Part shown: positions 47,217 to 56,023 of the stretch, piece after piece
How the letters are laid out: each line of letters begins with the position of its first letter
How positions within the stretch are numbered: position 1 is the first letter of the stretch
Assembly (NCBI GenBank): GCA_944371905.1
Contig: CALVYA010000003.1
Location: 1-64,000, forward strand
DNA length: 64,000 nucleotides
Direction: 5' to 3'
Origin: an uncultured Bacilli bacterium
GTDB lineage: Bacteria > Bacillota_I > Bacilli_A > RF39 > UBA660
Made by a program: the position numbers and the translations under genes
The notes under the pieces: generated by a model
Told to the model about the DNA's origin: nothing
Database searches by the model: none
What the model saw: the letters and a program-made list of their open reading frames with translations, nothing else

Positions 47217-47747
47217 TTAATTCCAACTAATTTTATCTTTTTCAACAACAATATGTCCTTCCTTTAACTGCTTATTCAAATATTCTTGTGCCCATGGCTG
47301 TAAAAAATAACTGAACTCAGTATAGCCAACAGAAAGACTTGAACCTCTACCTATTATTTGCTTGTGTTCTAATAGATTTACTACTGCATTTGTTATATCA
47401 AAAATAGAAGAAGTATCAAATTGTTTAGTGTCTTTATTGTAAAAGGCCATTACATACTGTTTTTCTTCTGGACTAAGTTTTTTTATTAATTCACTTCTAT
47501 GCTTCTTAAATCTAATAACACTAATTTTCTTTTTAGACCAATTCACAATACTTGCTAAATAGTAACAAGAAAGAATAATAAAACAAATTGAAAAAACAAA
47601 TTGATATTTATTTTTAAATTCTAATAAGCTTAATTTTTCAACAATAGAGACAGGCATTATAGTAAAGAAAATAGTTGCTAAGTAAATGGTAAAAACTATA
47701 ATAGAAAACTCTATCTTTTCAAAAATATTATTTATAACTTCTTTCAT
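47217..47747 (-). CDS. SieB-like membrane protein (superinfection exclusion family)
   Basis: The 176-residue protein has two N-terminal membrane helices (~7-35 and ~45-65) followed by a cytoplasmic domain with L-S-P-E-E-K-Q-Y-V-M-A-F-Y, a V-V-N-L-L-E-x-K-x-I-I segment and F-L-Q-P-W-A near residue 155. This layout matches the SieB family, some members of which block superinfecting phages. The start at 47747 has GAGGG in front. It sits next to the AAA/Toprim-like pair, which supports a defence role. Confidence 0.55.
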   Translation of the reverse strand: MKEVINNIFEKIEFSIIVFTIYLATIFFTIMPVSIVEKLSLLEFKNKYQFVFSICFIILSCYYLASIVNWSKKKISVIRFKKHRSELIKKLSPEEKQYVMAFYNKDTKQFDTSSIFDITNAVVNLLEHKQIIGRGSSLSVGYTEFSYFLQPWAQEYLNKQLKEGHIVVEKDKISWN

Positions 47748-47809
47748 TAATTTTTCCCTCACACATCTACTCAAATTTTACCATTTCATTTTTATTTTAA
47801 CAACCACTT

Positions 47810-48400
47810 TTAAACCTTTTGATTAACAATATCATAAAAAGTAGTACAATGTTTTAATAAATTAGTATATTCCAATAATACTAAACCATATACTTTTTTC
47901 TTTTCAACACAACTCTTAGGGTTAACTTTAATTATTTTAAACAATGTAGGGCAAAGGAAATAATCTTCTTCCTTAAAACAATCAAAGGCAGCAAACTTAT
48001 ACTTTTCTCTTAATAATGTAATATATTCTTCTGCATCTTTTTCGTATTTCATTTCTGCTATACTTGCTTTATTAACACCACTACCAACTATTTTATCTAA
48101 CATATTACTATCTTCAAAATCTAATAGTTGTTTAACTTTATTTGATTTTAACTTCAAATCAGTTATTTCAATTTCGGTTATTTTATTCCTTTTGTTTTTA
48201 ATTTCCTTAATAACTATGGTATCAATGTAATTGTTAATGAACGCACATTTAGCTTCATAAGATGTCATTTTCCATAACTCATTTAATTCTATGCTATCTA
48301 ATAATTCCATTTTATCTTTAATGATTTTCTCATCAATAGCAAACCTTAATCTATGGTCTAATCTACACTTTTTTAAATAATCTAAATTATTGGAAATTAT
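47810..48400 (-). pseudogene. Probable remnant, possibly of a serine recombinase C-terminus
   Basis: The frame is open from 48400, inside the end of the Toprim-like gene, but the first ATG is at 48310 and has no ribosome binding site. Residues before and after that ATG are continuous in style: L-D-Y-L-K-K-C-R-L-D, then L-W-K-M-T-S-Y-E-A-K-C-A-F-I-N-N-Y-I-D-T-I-V-I. The latter resembles the last helical segment of large serine recombinases. I read it as the tail of a truncated recombinase gene. It may instead be a small unknown protein starting at 48310. Confidence 0.35.
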
Positions 48401-48974
48401 CTAAACAAAATTTTAAAAATTCATCTAAATTTGTTTGTCTTATGGTTGATAGATTATTTAGTAATTCATCTATCTGTATAACATCTGATTTTTCATATTT
48501 AGGATCTGTAGGAAACAATTTAATGTATTCTTTTTTTCTCTTATCACCAATCTTTTTAAAAGGAACTTTTGCTTTTTCTAAAACTGTTTCTAATTCTGGT
48601 GAATTATATATAGGTTTAATATAATCATATGCCCAATGACCCTTAAACATTTCTTTATTTATAAATTGTTTTTTCTGTTCTTCTGTGCAATCATCAGTAT
48701 CCATTATTATAAATATTTTAAAATCAGGACTAATATCTTTCCCACTTTCATCTAATTCAATATATGGGAAATTTCTTAAAAAAGCGGTTTTACTTTTAAA
48801 TTTTTTGTTATTCAGTAATTTGTTAAGACTGGTTATCTGTATAGATTTTTCTCCATTCTTATCACTTTCTATTTCAATTCTTAATCTTAGTTTCTGTTTT
48901 ATATGCTGACATATTTGTTTTTCAGATTTACCATGTACAATAACTACTGCTTTTAAATATGAATACTTCTTCAC
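48387..48974 (-). CDS. Toprim/RloB-like nuclease partner of the AAA ATPase
   Basis: The 195-residue protein starts with A-V-V-I-V-H-G-K-S-E-K (acidic residue E18) and has I-F-I-I-M-D-T-D-D (residues 87-95). This spacing of Glu and an Asp-x-Asp motif is that of Toprim or RloB-like metal-dependent nucleases. It lies 10 bases after an AAA ATPase. The pair resembles AbiL (AbiLi-AbiLii) and, more loosely, PARIS-type anti-phage systems. The family is inferred from motifs. Confidence 0.6.
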   Translation of the reverse strand: MKKYSYLKAVVIVHGKSEKQICQHIKQKLRLRIEIESDKNGEKSIQITSLNKLLNNKKFKSKTAFLRNFPYIELDESGKDISPDFKIFIIMDTDDCTEEQKKQFINKEMFKGHWAYDYIKPIYNSPELETVLEKAKVPFKKIGDKRKKEYIKLFPTDPKYEKSDVIQIDELLNNLSTIRQTNLDEFLKFCLDNFQ

Positions 48975-48984
48975 TTCAAAATTC

Positions 48985-50322
48985 CTATTTTAAATTATCA
49001 ATTATATCTTCGAAATCAACATCAGAAACTGTTGGAATTCCACCAAATACTCCGTTTAGATATTTTTTTCTTGGATTTATATTTTTATGAATTCTACCAT
49101 TAAAATCAGTTATTGCAATTAGTTCCTTTTCAGCATTTCCATTTACATTGAATACATATATATTTTCATTTGGTATATCTGATTCAATTAACATAGTATT
49201 ATGGGTTGTTATAATCATTTGTCCTTTTATAAATCGTGAAATATTTTCAAGAATACTATTAACCATTAAGTCATGAATTCCAGTATCTAATTCATCAATG
49301 ATGACAGTTTGTCCTTCGCATGCTGAAATTAAGTAAGGAAACAGATCAAGAATATTTTGTGTACCAGTTGATTCCAGTTTAAAATCGATATCAATCAACT
49401 TACCATATATTAATTTAGTCATAATTAGATTATATTTTATATAATTTTCTTTATATTCCCTTTCATAATAAACTTTCTTAATATCTGAATATAAAGTAGT
49501 AAAAAATTCATTTAGTACAAATTCAACCTTATTTAGCTCCTCTTCTTTTTTTATAGAAATCTTTCCTTTATCTAATTTCCCCATCATTTGATGTTGAGTG
49601 CCCATCATTCCAAATTCACTATGATTTCCGCCTTTTACTTTCGTACACATTGTTTTTAAATAGCATAGTACCGCATAAAGATTGTTACAAATCTTTTTTC
49701 TTATGTATCCATTTTTTTTATCTTCTATTTCATATGATAGTATCGACATAAAGGAATGTTTACCCCAGTATTGTTCCAACAATTTATTAAATTCATTATA
49801 ATAATCTTTATCTTTAAAAATATTAATATTAATTTTCATAGAATTTGGTTTTAAATCAAAATAATATGTTTGATTTTTATTTATAACATACTCTAGTTTT
49901 TCAGATACAATTTCATTATCATCCATTTCTATATGATATATACCATTTTTCCCCTTATAAACAAATCCATATTCTAAAATCAAGTTGTCTGTAGAACCAA
50001 TCGTTTTACAATCTTTAATAATCATTTCAGTGTCTTTAAATCTTGGTCTAAAATGAGTTTCGAAGAAATCCTTATATTCATTTTCTTTTAAATCTTCACT
50101 ATTATCTTCAACAAATTTTTTCCACATTTCTATAGATGACAATGTTCTCATGGTTTCATTTAGTGTATAAAAGGAGGTGGCAAAATTTGATTTTCCAACA
50201 CCATTTTCACCATAAATTAGTATGAGATTTTTTGCTTTTGTCTTTGTTTTCATAAAATCAACATACAAATTCACTAAAGATTTGTAATTATGTAGTTTCA
50301 CATATCTTATCATAGCAATCAT
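48985..50322 (-). CDS. AAA ATPase of an abortive-infection-type pair
   Basis: The 445-residue protein has an ABC/Smc-type ATPase split by a helical insertion: Walker A G-E-N-G-V-G-K-S-N (38-46), S-T-G-T-Q in the signature position, Walker B V-I-I-D-E-L-D-T-G and T-T-H-N switch His. This is the AAA_15/AAA_21 (RloA/AbiLi-like) family. It is translated just before the Toprim-like gene. The pair is likely a phage-defence system in which the ATPase senses the phage and the partner acts on nucleic acid. Confidence 0.7.
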   Translation of the reverse strand: MIAMIRYVKLHNYKSLVNLYVDFMKTKTKAKNLILIYGENGVGKSNFATSFYTLNETMRTLSSIEMWKKFVEDNSEDLKENEYKDFFETHFRPRFKDTEMIIKDCKTIGSTDNLILEYGFVYKGKNGIYHIEMDDNEIVSEKLEYVINKNQTYYFDLKPNSMKININIFKDKDYYNEFNKLLEQYWGKHSFMSILSYEIEDKKNGYIRKKICNNLYAVLCYLKTMCTKVKGGNHSEFGMMGTQHQMMGKLDKGKISIKKEEELNKVEFVLNEFFTTLYSDIKKVYYEREYKENYIKYNLIMTKLIYGKLIDIDFKLESTGTQNILDLFPYLISACEGQTVIIDELDTGIHDLMVNSILENISRFIKGQMIITTHNTMLIESDIPNENIYVFNVNGNAEKELIAITDFNGRIHKNINPRKKYLNGVFGGIPTVSDVDFEDIIDNLK

Positions 50323-50555
50323 CCTTTCAATAATATTATATCATTTTTTTAATAAAATAATACCATTTTTTTAATTATTTTTTGCGTTTTTGTTATATTT
50401 TATACTTTTTTTAAAAAAAGTCAATACATTCGGATTGGTTTTTCTATTTTTTTATTTTCTATATTAATTCATTTGACTTATAAACTCTAATAAAAAGATA
50501 GTTCAATATAATTATTACTTATTACACCAAACTACCTTAAATTTACTATAAACAA

Positions 50556-51159
50556 CTATAAATCAATATCCACTTTTTCATTACTTAATCTTTTAGTTAA
50601 TTTATTTACAAATAATTGTCCCCAACTGTCATATTTTCCTAAACCAAATACAATAGATTTGATTTCTTCGCTATTTTTATCTTTATAAATAATTACTAAA
50701 AAATAATTATAATAGTTTTTTACTTTTTGACCTATACCAGAGATCGCTCCCAATGCACCTAAGCCAACCATACCACCAACTAATGATCTAGCAAATACAT
50801 TTTTATTTTTAGTATCCATTTGTTTTTTACTCATAATACCAGCATTTACTATTCTATCTAATGATATATTAAAATTACCAATATTAGATATAACTGTTAA
50901 TTCCTCATCATTTACATTTAAAGAACAATTTTCTTCCTCTCGCAAACTGCTTATACCTTCAATATGTTTAATATCTTTTAATTTCAACACTTTTGCTTTC
51001 TTTTCTTTAACTACTTCTTGTTTTACCTCTTTTTGTTTAATAGTTTCATCTTTAACTACCTTATCTTTATTACCTTTATTCTTAACTGCTTTAACAATTA
51101 AGTAAATAGGTAATACTACAACTGCACCCCCCCAACAACATATAAAATAAATCTTGCAT
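50556..51159 (-). pseudogene. Membrane-anchored protein gene split at a 7-nt C/G run
   Basis: From the ATG at 51159 (GAGGTG in front) the frame reads M-Q-D-L-F-Y-M-L-L-G-G and then runs out of frame at a run of seven C (+ strand 51127-51133). Removing one base restores a continuous helix A-V-V-V-L-P-I-Y-L-I-V, a Lys-rich linker and the ~144-residue domain that starts at the Met at 50990. The whole protein would be about 200 residues with one membrane helix. The homopolymer suggests phase variation, a mutation or a sequencing error. The domain is not recognised. Confidence 0.6.
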
Positions 51160-51293
51160 TTCTTACACCTCTTTCTTAATTCAAAACTTATTCCTCTTTA
51201 TTTCGCCGTTTATCTCGGCATTATTACCATTTTTTCATTAACTCAATATATTTATATTATTTTCACTAGAATTACCTAATATCGCTGTTAAAC

Positions 51294-51947
51294 TTACTTA
51301 TTCAAATAATCTAGAAATACCTCTTTAAATCTATCAACCATATCCAATAGCCATACATAGGAACTAGCATTGTCTTTACTACTATTATTGCAACTAATTC
51401 TATTAACTTTTCTATCTTCTAAATATTCCCACTCTAAGCCATTTATCTTATTATCAATTTCAGTTCTATACTGCTCTAACTTTTTATAAATCTCATCATT
51501 AAATATTTCTAATTGACACCTAACCATATCACTATTAACACTATGAACTAATTTTATTTTATAATCACTTGAACCAATACGAATAACATACCAATTATAA
51601 ATTGATGGTCGCTGACTAATATATGTTTTGTCTTTACTTTTGGCATAATCAACAAACCCTTGCCAATATTCCATTTGTTTTAATTCTAAATCGCTAACAT
51701 TTTCTTTTGACTGCTGTTTTAATACTTTCGCCCAATTATTAGGCTCACATATTACTTGAAACTTAGGAGCAATAGGGGAATTATCTATTTGCCACAATTC
51801 CACCTTTACTAAAAATATATTTATCTTTTCAAAACTATTATCATTTAACCACTCAACGGCTTGCCTATGTTCTTCGTTCAAATCTTTTACTATCCATATA
51901 GCAATATCAGCATCTAAACCAACAGCATATACTAACATTTTCATCAT
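51294..51947 (-). pseudogene. C-terminal fragment of a DUF4268 (restriction-endonuclease-like) protein
   Basis: The fragment starts in the middle of a conserved block, Y-A-x-G-L-D-A-D-I-A-I-W-I, and has E-H-R-Q-A-V-E-W-L-N, Y-W-x-x-F and the C-terminal DUF4268 pattern. In complete relatives an N-terminal PD-(D/E)XK-like domain precedes that block. Here it is missing and the frame joins a different gene (52182-51907) near 51930. It is therefore a truncated gene. Confidence 0.65.
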
Positions 51948-52182
51948 CTAACATACTATTTAAGACTGTTATTGCCTTATTTCCAAGTAAATTTATTTTA
52001 TCAATACAATTATCTACTATAATACTTTTTCTCTCGTTTAAAACTACTTTAAACTCGGTATTAGCAAGCCATCTATTTAAAGTGGCTTCGCTAACACCTA
52101 CATTCTTAGCACTCTGGGCTATGCTATTACCTTTTAATAATTCATTTATTGCTAATTCTTGTCTTACATTTAACTTACCCAT
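51907..52182 (-). pseudogene. Truncated HTH protein joined to the DUF4268 fragment
   Basis: The protein begins with a phage-type HTH (A-I-N-E-L-L-K-G-N-S-I-A-Q-S-A, then V-S-E-A-T-L-N-R-W-L), like small-terminase or transposon regulators. It continues with a helix ending D-D-E-N-V-S-I and then leaves its family pattern at a short foreign tail. That junction coincides with the start of the DUF4268 frame. ATG 52182 has GGAG nine bases upstream. Confidence 0.55.
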
Positions 52183-52320
52183 AATCATTACTCCTTTTAC
52201 TAAATTTTAGTAAAAATACTATTATTTCCTATTAAAAACTATTATTTTTACCATCTTTTCTTTAATATTATATGTTCTTTTAATTATCTAATAGGTCTTA
52301 TTATAATAGGGTAATCTAAT

Positions 52321-53046
52321 CTACTTAAAACCTTTATATTTATTATTATAAAAGCATTTTCTACTTACTGGTTTTGCCAATAAATTCAATTTTCGAGCAA
52401 TATCAAAATAAGCAACTGTAAAACCTTTACTTTCAATAAGCTGGGTTAAAATACTTTGCTTCTCTATATATTTTATTATATGTTCATAATCTTCCTTTCT
52501 ATTTTTGGTCTTTCTTCTATTCACATTCAAATTAGTTAAACTACATCTAGGCACTCGCTGATTTTTCTTTTTTCTCTTTTCTAATATGCCACTCATAAGG
52601 ACATCTAAATTCTTGTTATACCCTTTATAGTAATGTTTATAGAAATTAGGAGTATCATAAATACTTTTGTCAAATTCTTCTTTTTCTAACTTTTTATTTA
52701 ATATTTTTTGCAAATATTCCTCAATATCTCTAACCATAGTACCTAATGGAGCACCACAAACCATAACGTGTAAATGCCAATTCACATATTTAATTCCTTT
52801 TGTCCTGCTCTTTGGCATAAACACAGTTCTAGGTCTGCCAACACCATTTGTCTTATATTTATAATCAACACTATCGCCATCAACATTAGATAAACCTACA
52901 AAGATACTGTAATCATAATCACTGTTTTTATATTTATACTTAATAAACTTAATTAAATTATAATAGACTGCCTTTGCTTCTTCCTCACTAAACAAATAAT
53001 ATGTTGGGGTACTTAATAATGTAACACCAAATCTTCTTCCACTCAT
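52321..53046 (-). CDS. HUH-endonuclease (Rep-like) protein, second copy
   Basis: The 241-residue protein has W90-H91-L-H93-V, the HUH metal site, and Y193-I-E-K-Q-S, a good match to motif 3 (Y-x-x-K) of rolling-circle initiators with the catalytic Tyr and Lys both present. It is therefore a better candidate for an active nickase than the related protein at 501-1337. The ATG overlaps the stop of the 96-residue gene before it (TAATG). It probably replicates or mobilises the element in the island next to tRNA-Trp. The family is inferred from motifs only. Confidence 0.62.
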   Translation of the reverse strand: MSGRRFGVTLLSTPTYYLFSEEEAKAVYYNLIKFIKYKYKNSDYDYSIFVGLSNVDGDSVDYKYKTNGVGRPRTVFMPKSRTKGIKYVNWHLHVMVCGAPLGTMVRDIEEYLQKILNKKLEKEEFDKSIYDTPNFYKHYYKGYNKNLDVLMSGILEKRKKKNQRVPRCSLTNLNVNRRKTKNRKEDYEHIIKYIEKQSILTQLIESKGFTVAYFDIARKLNLLAKPVSRKCFYNNKYKGFK

Positions 53047-53336
53047 TAGACTGCCTCTTTCATAGTATCTAATATTAAGTTTAGTTTTTTCATATCAATT
53101 GGCATTCTTCTATTATATAAAAACATATTATTTTCATCAAAATACAATACCACTATCTTTTTACCATTTAATTTTATTAAAAATCTATGTGGCTCAATAA
53201 AACTTATATTAGTTTTATATACATTTAAAATTCTTCCTTGCGTAAATTCATATTTAGCACTATGAAAATCACAAGCAATTCTAATTTTTTTCTCAAACTT
53301 TTCATTTCTTCTTAAATCTGCATAATCTTTTATCAT
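53046..53336 (-). CDS. Small basic protein coupled to the Rep-like gene
   Basis: The 96-residue protein is basic, with no membrane segment and no recognised domain. It shares its stop with the Rep-like start (TAATG), so the two are co-translated. I choose the ATG at 53336, with GGAGG in front. A copy-control or accessory role in nicking is plausible from context only. Confidence 0.6.
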   Translation of the reverse strand: MIKDYADLRRNEKFEKKIRIACDFHSAKYEFTQGRILNVYKTNISFIEPHRFLIKLNGKKIVVLYFDENNMFLYNRRMPIDMKKLNLILDTMKEAV

Positions 53337-53362
53337 TTTTACCTCCAATTTTATGGCAAACT

Positions 53363-53397
53363 AAAACACGGATAAACTCTACATTTTCCGTGCTTTT
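53363..53397 (-). terminator. Hairpin between tRNA-Trp and the island
   Basis: A CACGG/CCGTG stem flanked by A4 and T4 with a ~16-base loop lies ~40 bases past the tRNA 3' end on the minus strand. It may end tRNA transcription, or be a nick-site hairpin for the Rep-like protein. Confidence 0.45.
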
Positions 53398-53436
53398 ATA
53401 TATGTTTACTCCATATTTTTGGAGATTATCCACATC

Positions 53437-53510
53437 TGGCAGGGGCGGAGAGAATCGAACTCCCAACAAAAGTTTTGGAGACTCCTATTATACCATTTAA
53501 CTACGCCCCT
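53437..53510 (-). tRNA. tRNA-Trp (anticodon CCA), CCA end encoded
   Basis: The minus strand folds into a complete cloverleaf: acceptor AGGGGCG/CGCCCCT, an anticodon loop CTCCAAA with anticodon CCA, a GTTCGATTC T-loop, and a genome-encoded GCCA end. Its 3' side faces the mobile island, a common integration site type, though no duplicate of the tRNA end was found. Confidence 0.95.
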
Positions 53511-53601
53511 AAATAAATCAGATAGTTGTATTATAACATAATAGATCTCAATAGACAATAACACAAATAATTTTTTTACATATTTTATTATAGGTGATAT
53601 T

Positions 53602-54030
53602 ATGTCTATTGTTGCATATACAACGAAAGAAGTTGATCTTTTAGCAAGACTTATGAGAGCTGAAGCTGTGGGAGAAGGAGATTTAGGAATGCTTATGGTA
53701 GGTAATGTTGGTATCAATCGTGTACTTGCTAACTGCTTAACATTTAAAGATATTACTTCTATTACTCAAATGGTTTATCAAACTCCTGGAGGTTTTGCTG
53801 GAATTAATAGTCCATTGTTTTTTAGCTCCGCTACTACTTTAGAAAAAGAATTAGCTATGCGTAATATAAACGGAGAATATTATTATCCTGCTACTAATGC
53901 TTTATGGTTTTATGCTCCGACTAATAACGAATCATGTGTACCATTATGGTATGATCAACGGTTAAGTGGCAGATATTTAAATCATTGCTTTTATATTCCA
54001 TATGAAGGAACATGTGAAGCCATTCACTAA
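53602..54030 (+). CDS. cwlJ: Spore cortex-lytic enzyme CwlJ-like
   Basis: CwlJ hydrolyses the spore cortex during germination. The 142-residue protein is a single Hydrolase_2 domain (SleB/CwlJ): L-A-R-L-M-R-A-E-A with the catalytic Glu, G-N-V-x-I-N-R-V, W-F-Y-A-P and a C-terminal H-C-F-Y segment. There is no signal peptide or peptidoglycan-binding domain, as in CwlJ. A CATA-N3-TA element ~20 bases upstream could be a mother-cell -10. The usual gerQ partner is not in the window. Confidence 0.9.
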   Translation: MSIVAYTTKEVDLLARLMRAEAVGEGDLGMLMVGNVGINRVLANCLTFKDITSITQMVYQTPGGFAGINSPLFFSSATTLEKELAMRNINGEYYYPATNALWFYAPTNNESCVPLWYDQRLSGRYLNHCFYIPYEGTCEAIH

Positions 54031-54071
54031 TTTTTTACTAATATATTTAAGGATATGAAATTTATGTAATA

Positions 54072-54104
54072 AAAAGTTCACTTTTTTATCAATGAACTTT
54101 TTTT
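54072..54104. terminator. Bidirectional terminator between cwlJ and dedA
   Basis: An AAAAGTTCA/TGAACTTTT inverted repeat is flanked by A and T runs. Confidence 0.75.
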
Positions 54105-54106
54105 AT

Positions 54107-54727
54107 CTATTTTTTTATTCTTTTCATTCGCTTTGAATAGAAAATACTAACAAATACTACAAATACAATAATTAATAAAATAACTACTATATGAGAGTAT
54201 CTATCAAATATACCTAAGATTGATTCCCAGTTTTCACCAAAACTACTTCCTAGTACCGTTAAAACTGTATTCCAAATTAAAGATCCTGCAATTGTGTATA
54301 TTAAAAATTTACCCATTGGCATTTCACTCATTCCAGCTGGAATAGAAATTAAACTCCTAACAATAGGAATAAATCTACAGAAAAATACTGTTTTATTACC
54401 TTTCGTATCAAACCATTCATCAGCTTTATCAATATCTTTAGTCTTAAGTCGTAAAATTTTACCAATCTTACCTGATACAATTTTTTTCAAACGTTCTTTA
54501 TTTAAAATCTTACCAATATAATATAAAACGATAGCTCCTAATAGCGAACCCAATGTTGAAAAAATAACAACATTAATAATATTTAAATCACTATAAGTAG
54601 TCATAAATCCACCAAATAATAAAATTACCTCAGACGGAATAGGTGGAAAAATATTTTCAATAGCTATTAAAAGAAAGATTCCTAAATAGCCAAATTCATT
54701 CATAATTGATATAATTAACTCTTGCAT
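54107..54727 (-). CDS. DedA-family membrane protein
   Basis: The 206-residue protein has the DedA/SNARE-associated (VTT) layout with about five membrane segments, E-N-I-F-P-P-I-P-S-E near residue 23, G-x-x-x-G, F-C-R-F-I-P-I-V-R-S and G-x-x-x-W near the C-terminal helices. DedA proteins act in lipid-carrier (undecaprenyl phosphate or phosphatidylethanolamine) flipping and membrane homeostasis. It is a single gene. Confidence 0.92.
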   Translation of the reverse strand: MQELIISIMNEFGYLGIFLLIAIENIFPPIPSEVILLFGGFMTTYSDLNIINVVIFSTLGSLLGAIVLYYIGKILNKERLKKIVSGKIGKILRLKTKDIDKADEWFDTKGNKTVFFCRFIPIVRSLISIPAGMSEMPMGKFLIYTIAGSLIWNTVLTVLGSSFGENWESILGIFDRYSHIVVILLIIVFVVFVSIFYSKRMKRIKK

Positions 54728-54845
54728 ATAATCTCCTTTAATTCTCTATAAGTATAACATGCATTATAAATAAAGTAAATTTTAAAATTATATATATTAC
54801 ACTTTATGACACTAATAGAAATTATATTATAATACCATAGATAAA

Positions 54846-54870
54846 AAGCACCTAAAAACAAAGGTGCATT
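54846..54870 (-). terminator. Terminator after the LysM-amidase gene
   Basis: A GCACCT/AGGTGC stem with an eight-base loop is followed by T5 on the minus strand. Confidence 0.75.
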
Positions 54871-54881
54871 ATTATATAAGT

Positions 54882-56015
54882 TTATGCAGGTATAATAAGA
54901 ACCTGACCGATAGTTAATAAATCTGATGTCAAATTATTTAATCTTCTAATAGCATCTACTGTAGTGTTATAAGTTCTAGCAATATTATATAAATTATCTC
55001 CATTTTTTACATAATAAGTAATGTAACTTTCAGTAGTAGGGATTTTTAATACTTGCCCAATGGTGAGTAATGTAGATGGTAAGTTATTGTATCTTTGTAA
55101 TTCACTTGCCGTGATACCATATCTTTTTGCAATACTATATAAGCTATCTCCACTTTTTACAACATACTCAATTACGTTGCTAGATGGTGGTGTAGATGGT
55201 TCTTCTGGTTCTTCGGTAGTACCAGGAATAATTAATACATCTCCTATTTGTAAAATGGTATTAGTCAAATTATTAGCACTAATTAGTTCATCTACTGTAA
55301 TTCCATATTGATTAGCTATTTTCCATAAGCTATCTCCTGGTTGTACTGTATATGTAATATTATTACCTGTATTTGGAGTAGTTGGTATTAATAATTGTTG
55401 ATTAACGGAAAGAACTGTTGAAGGTAATTGATTAAATTCAATAATATCATTTACACTTATTCCATATTGATTAGCTATTTTATATAAGGTATCTCCACTT
55501 TTTACAGTATATACTATATATTCTCCTGGTGGAGTTACTTCTGGTGTTGTTTGTGGAATTTTTAACATCTGACCAACTGTTAATAAATTAGAAGTTAAAT
55601 TATTAGCACTTTTTAACTCATCTACTGTTATACCATATTTAGAAGCAATAGAATATAGTGAATCTCCTTTTTGCACTATATATACATTGCTACTAGAGCC
55701 TTCTGGCGGTGTATAAGGTACCCCTATATAGTTTGCTACTGCTCTTACTACAGCTTCACCATAATCCAACAGGTTATTTTGAAGTTTTTTTAGATCATTA
55801 GCATTATCGATAAATCCATATTCAATGAGTAATGGCTGAGTATTACCAGTTAATCTATGTATATAATAATAATCTTTTGAAGTATCACTTGGTAGTCTTC
55901 TTTGATAATACTTTCTCATTTTTTGACCTTCAGCACCAATTGATTCTAAAACACTTCTAGCTAAAGTCGAATCATTTCTAAGAGCATAGATTATTTCAGC
56001 ACCTTCCCCACCCCA
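54882..56015 (-). pseudogene. 5'-truncated N-acetylmuramoyl-L-alanine amidase with five LysM repeats
   Basis: The frame is open to about 56015, upstream of the ATG at 55919. It encodes G-G-E-G-A-E-I-I-Y-A-L-R-N-D-S, L-L-I-E-Y-G-F-I-D-N and the rest of an Amidase_3 catalytic domain, followed by five LysM repeats (each ~45-50 residues, G-D-S-L-Y-x-I-A cores). The N-terminal half of the enzyme, including the zinc-binding His motif, is absent. Coding similarity begins at the junction with the KAP gene. As it stands the protein cannot be a complete amidase. It lies near cwlJ, so a role in spore wall or cell-wall turnover is plausible. Confidence 0.75.
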
Positions 56016-56023
56016 TAAGTTTA
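56003..56023. other. Candidate attachment junction of the right-hand element
   Basis: The amidase coding sequence (family pattern N-A-G-G-G-E-G-A-E) is intact up to the Gly codons near 56007-56012. Beyond it comes the stop of the KAP gene at 56021. The abrupt change marks an element end. The matching 5' part of the amidase gene is not seen to 64000. Confidence 0.6.

Noticed and set aside
53406-53717. ORF of 103 codons across tRNA-Trp and cwlJ
   Set aside because: It runs through the tRNA gene and opposite cwlJ; it is a shadow frame.
54882-55919. Complete LysM protein starting at the ATG at 55919
   Set aside because: The frame continues upstream with conserved amidase sequence, so this Met is internal and has no ribosome binding site.
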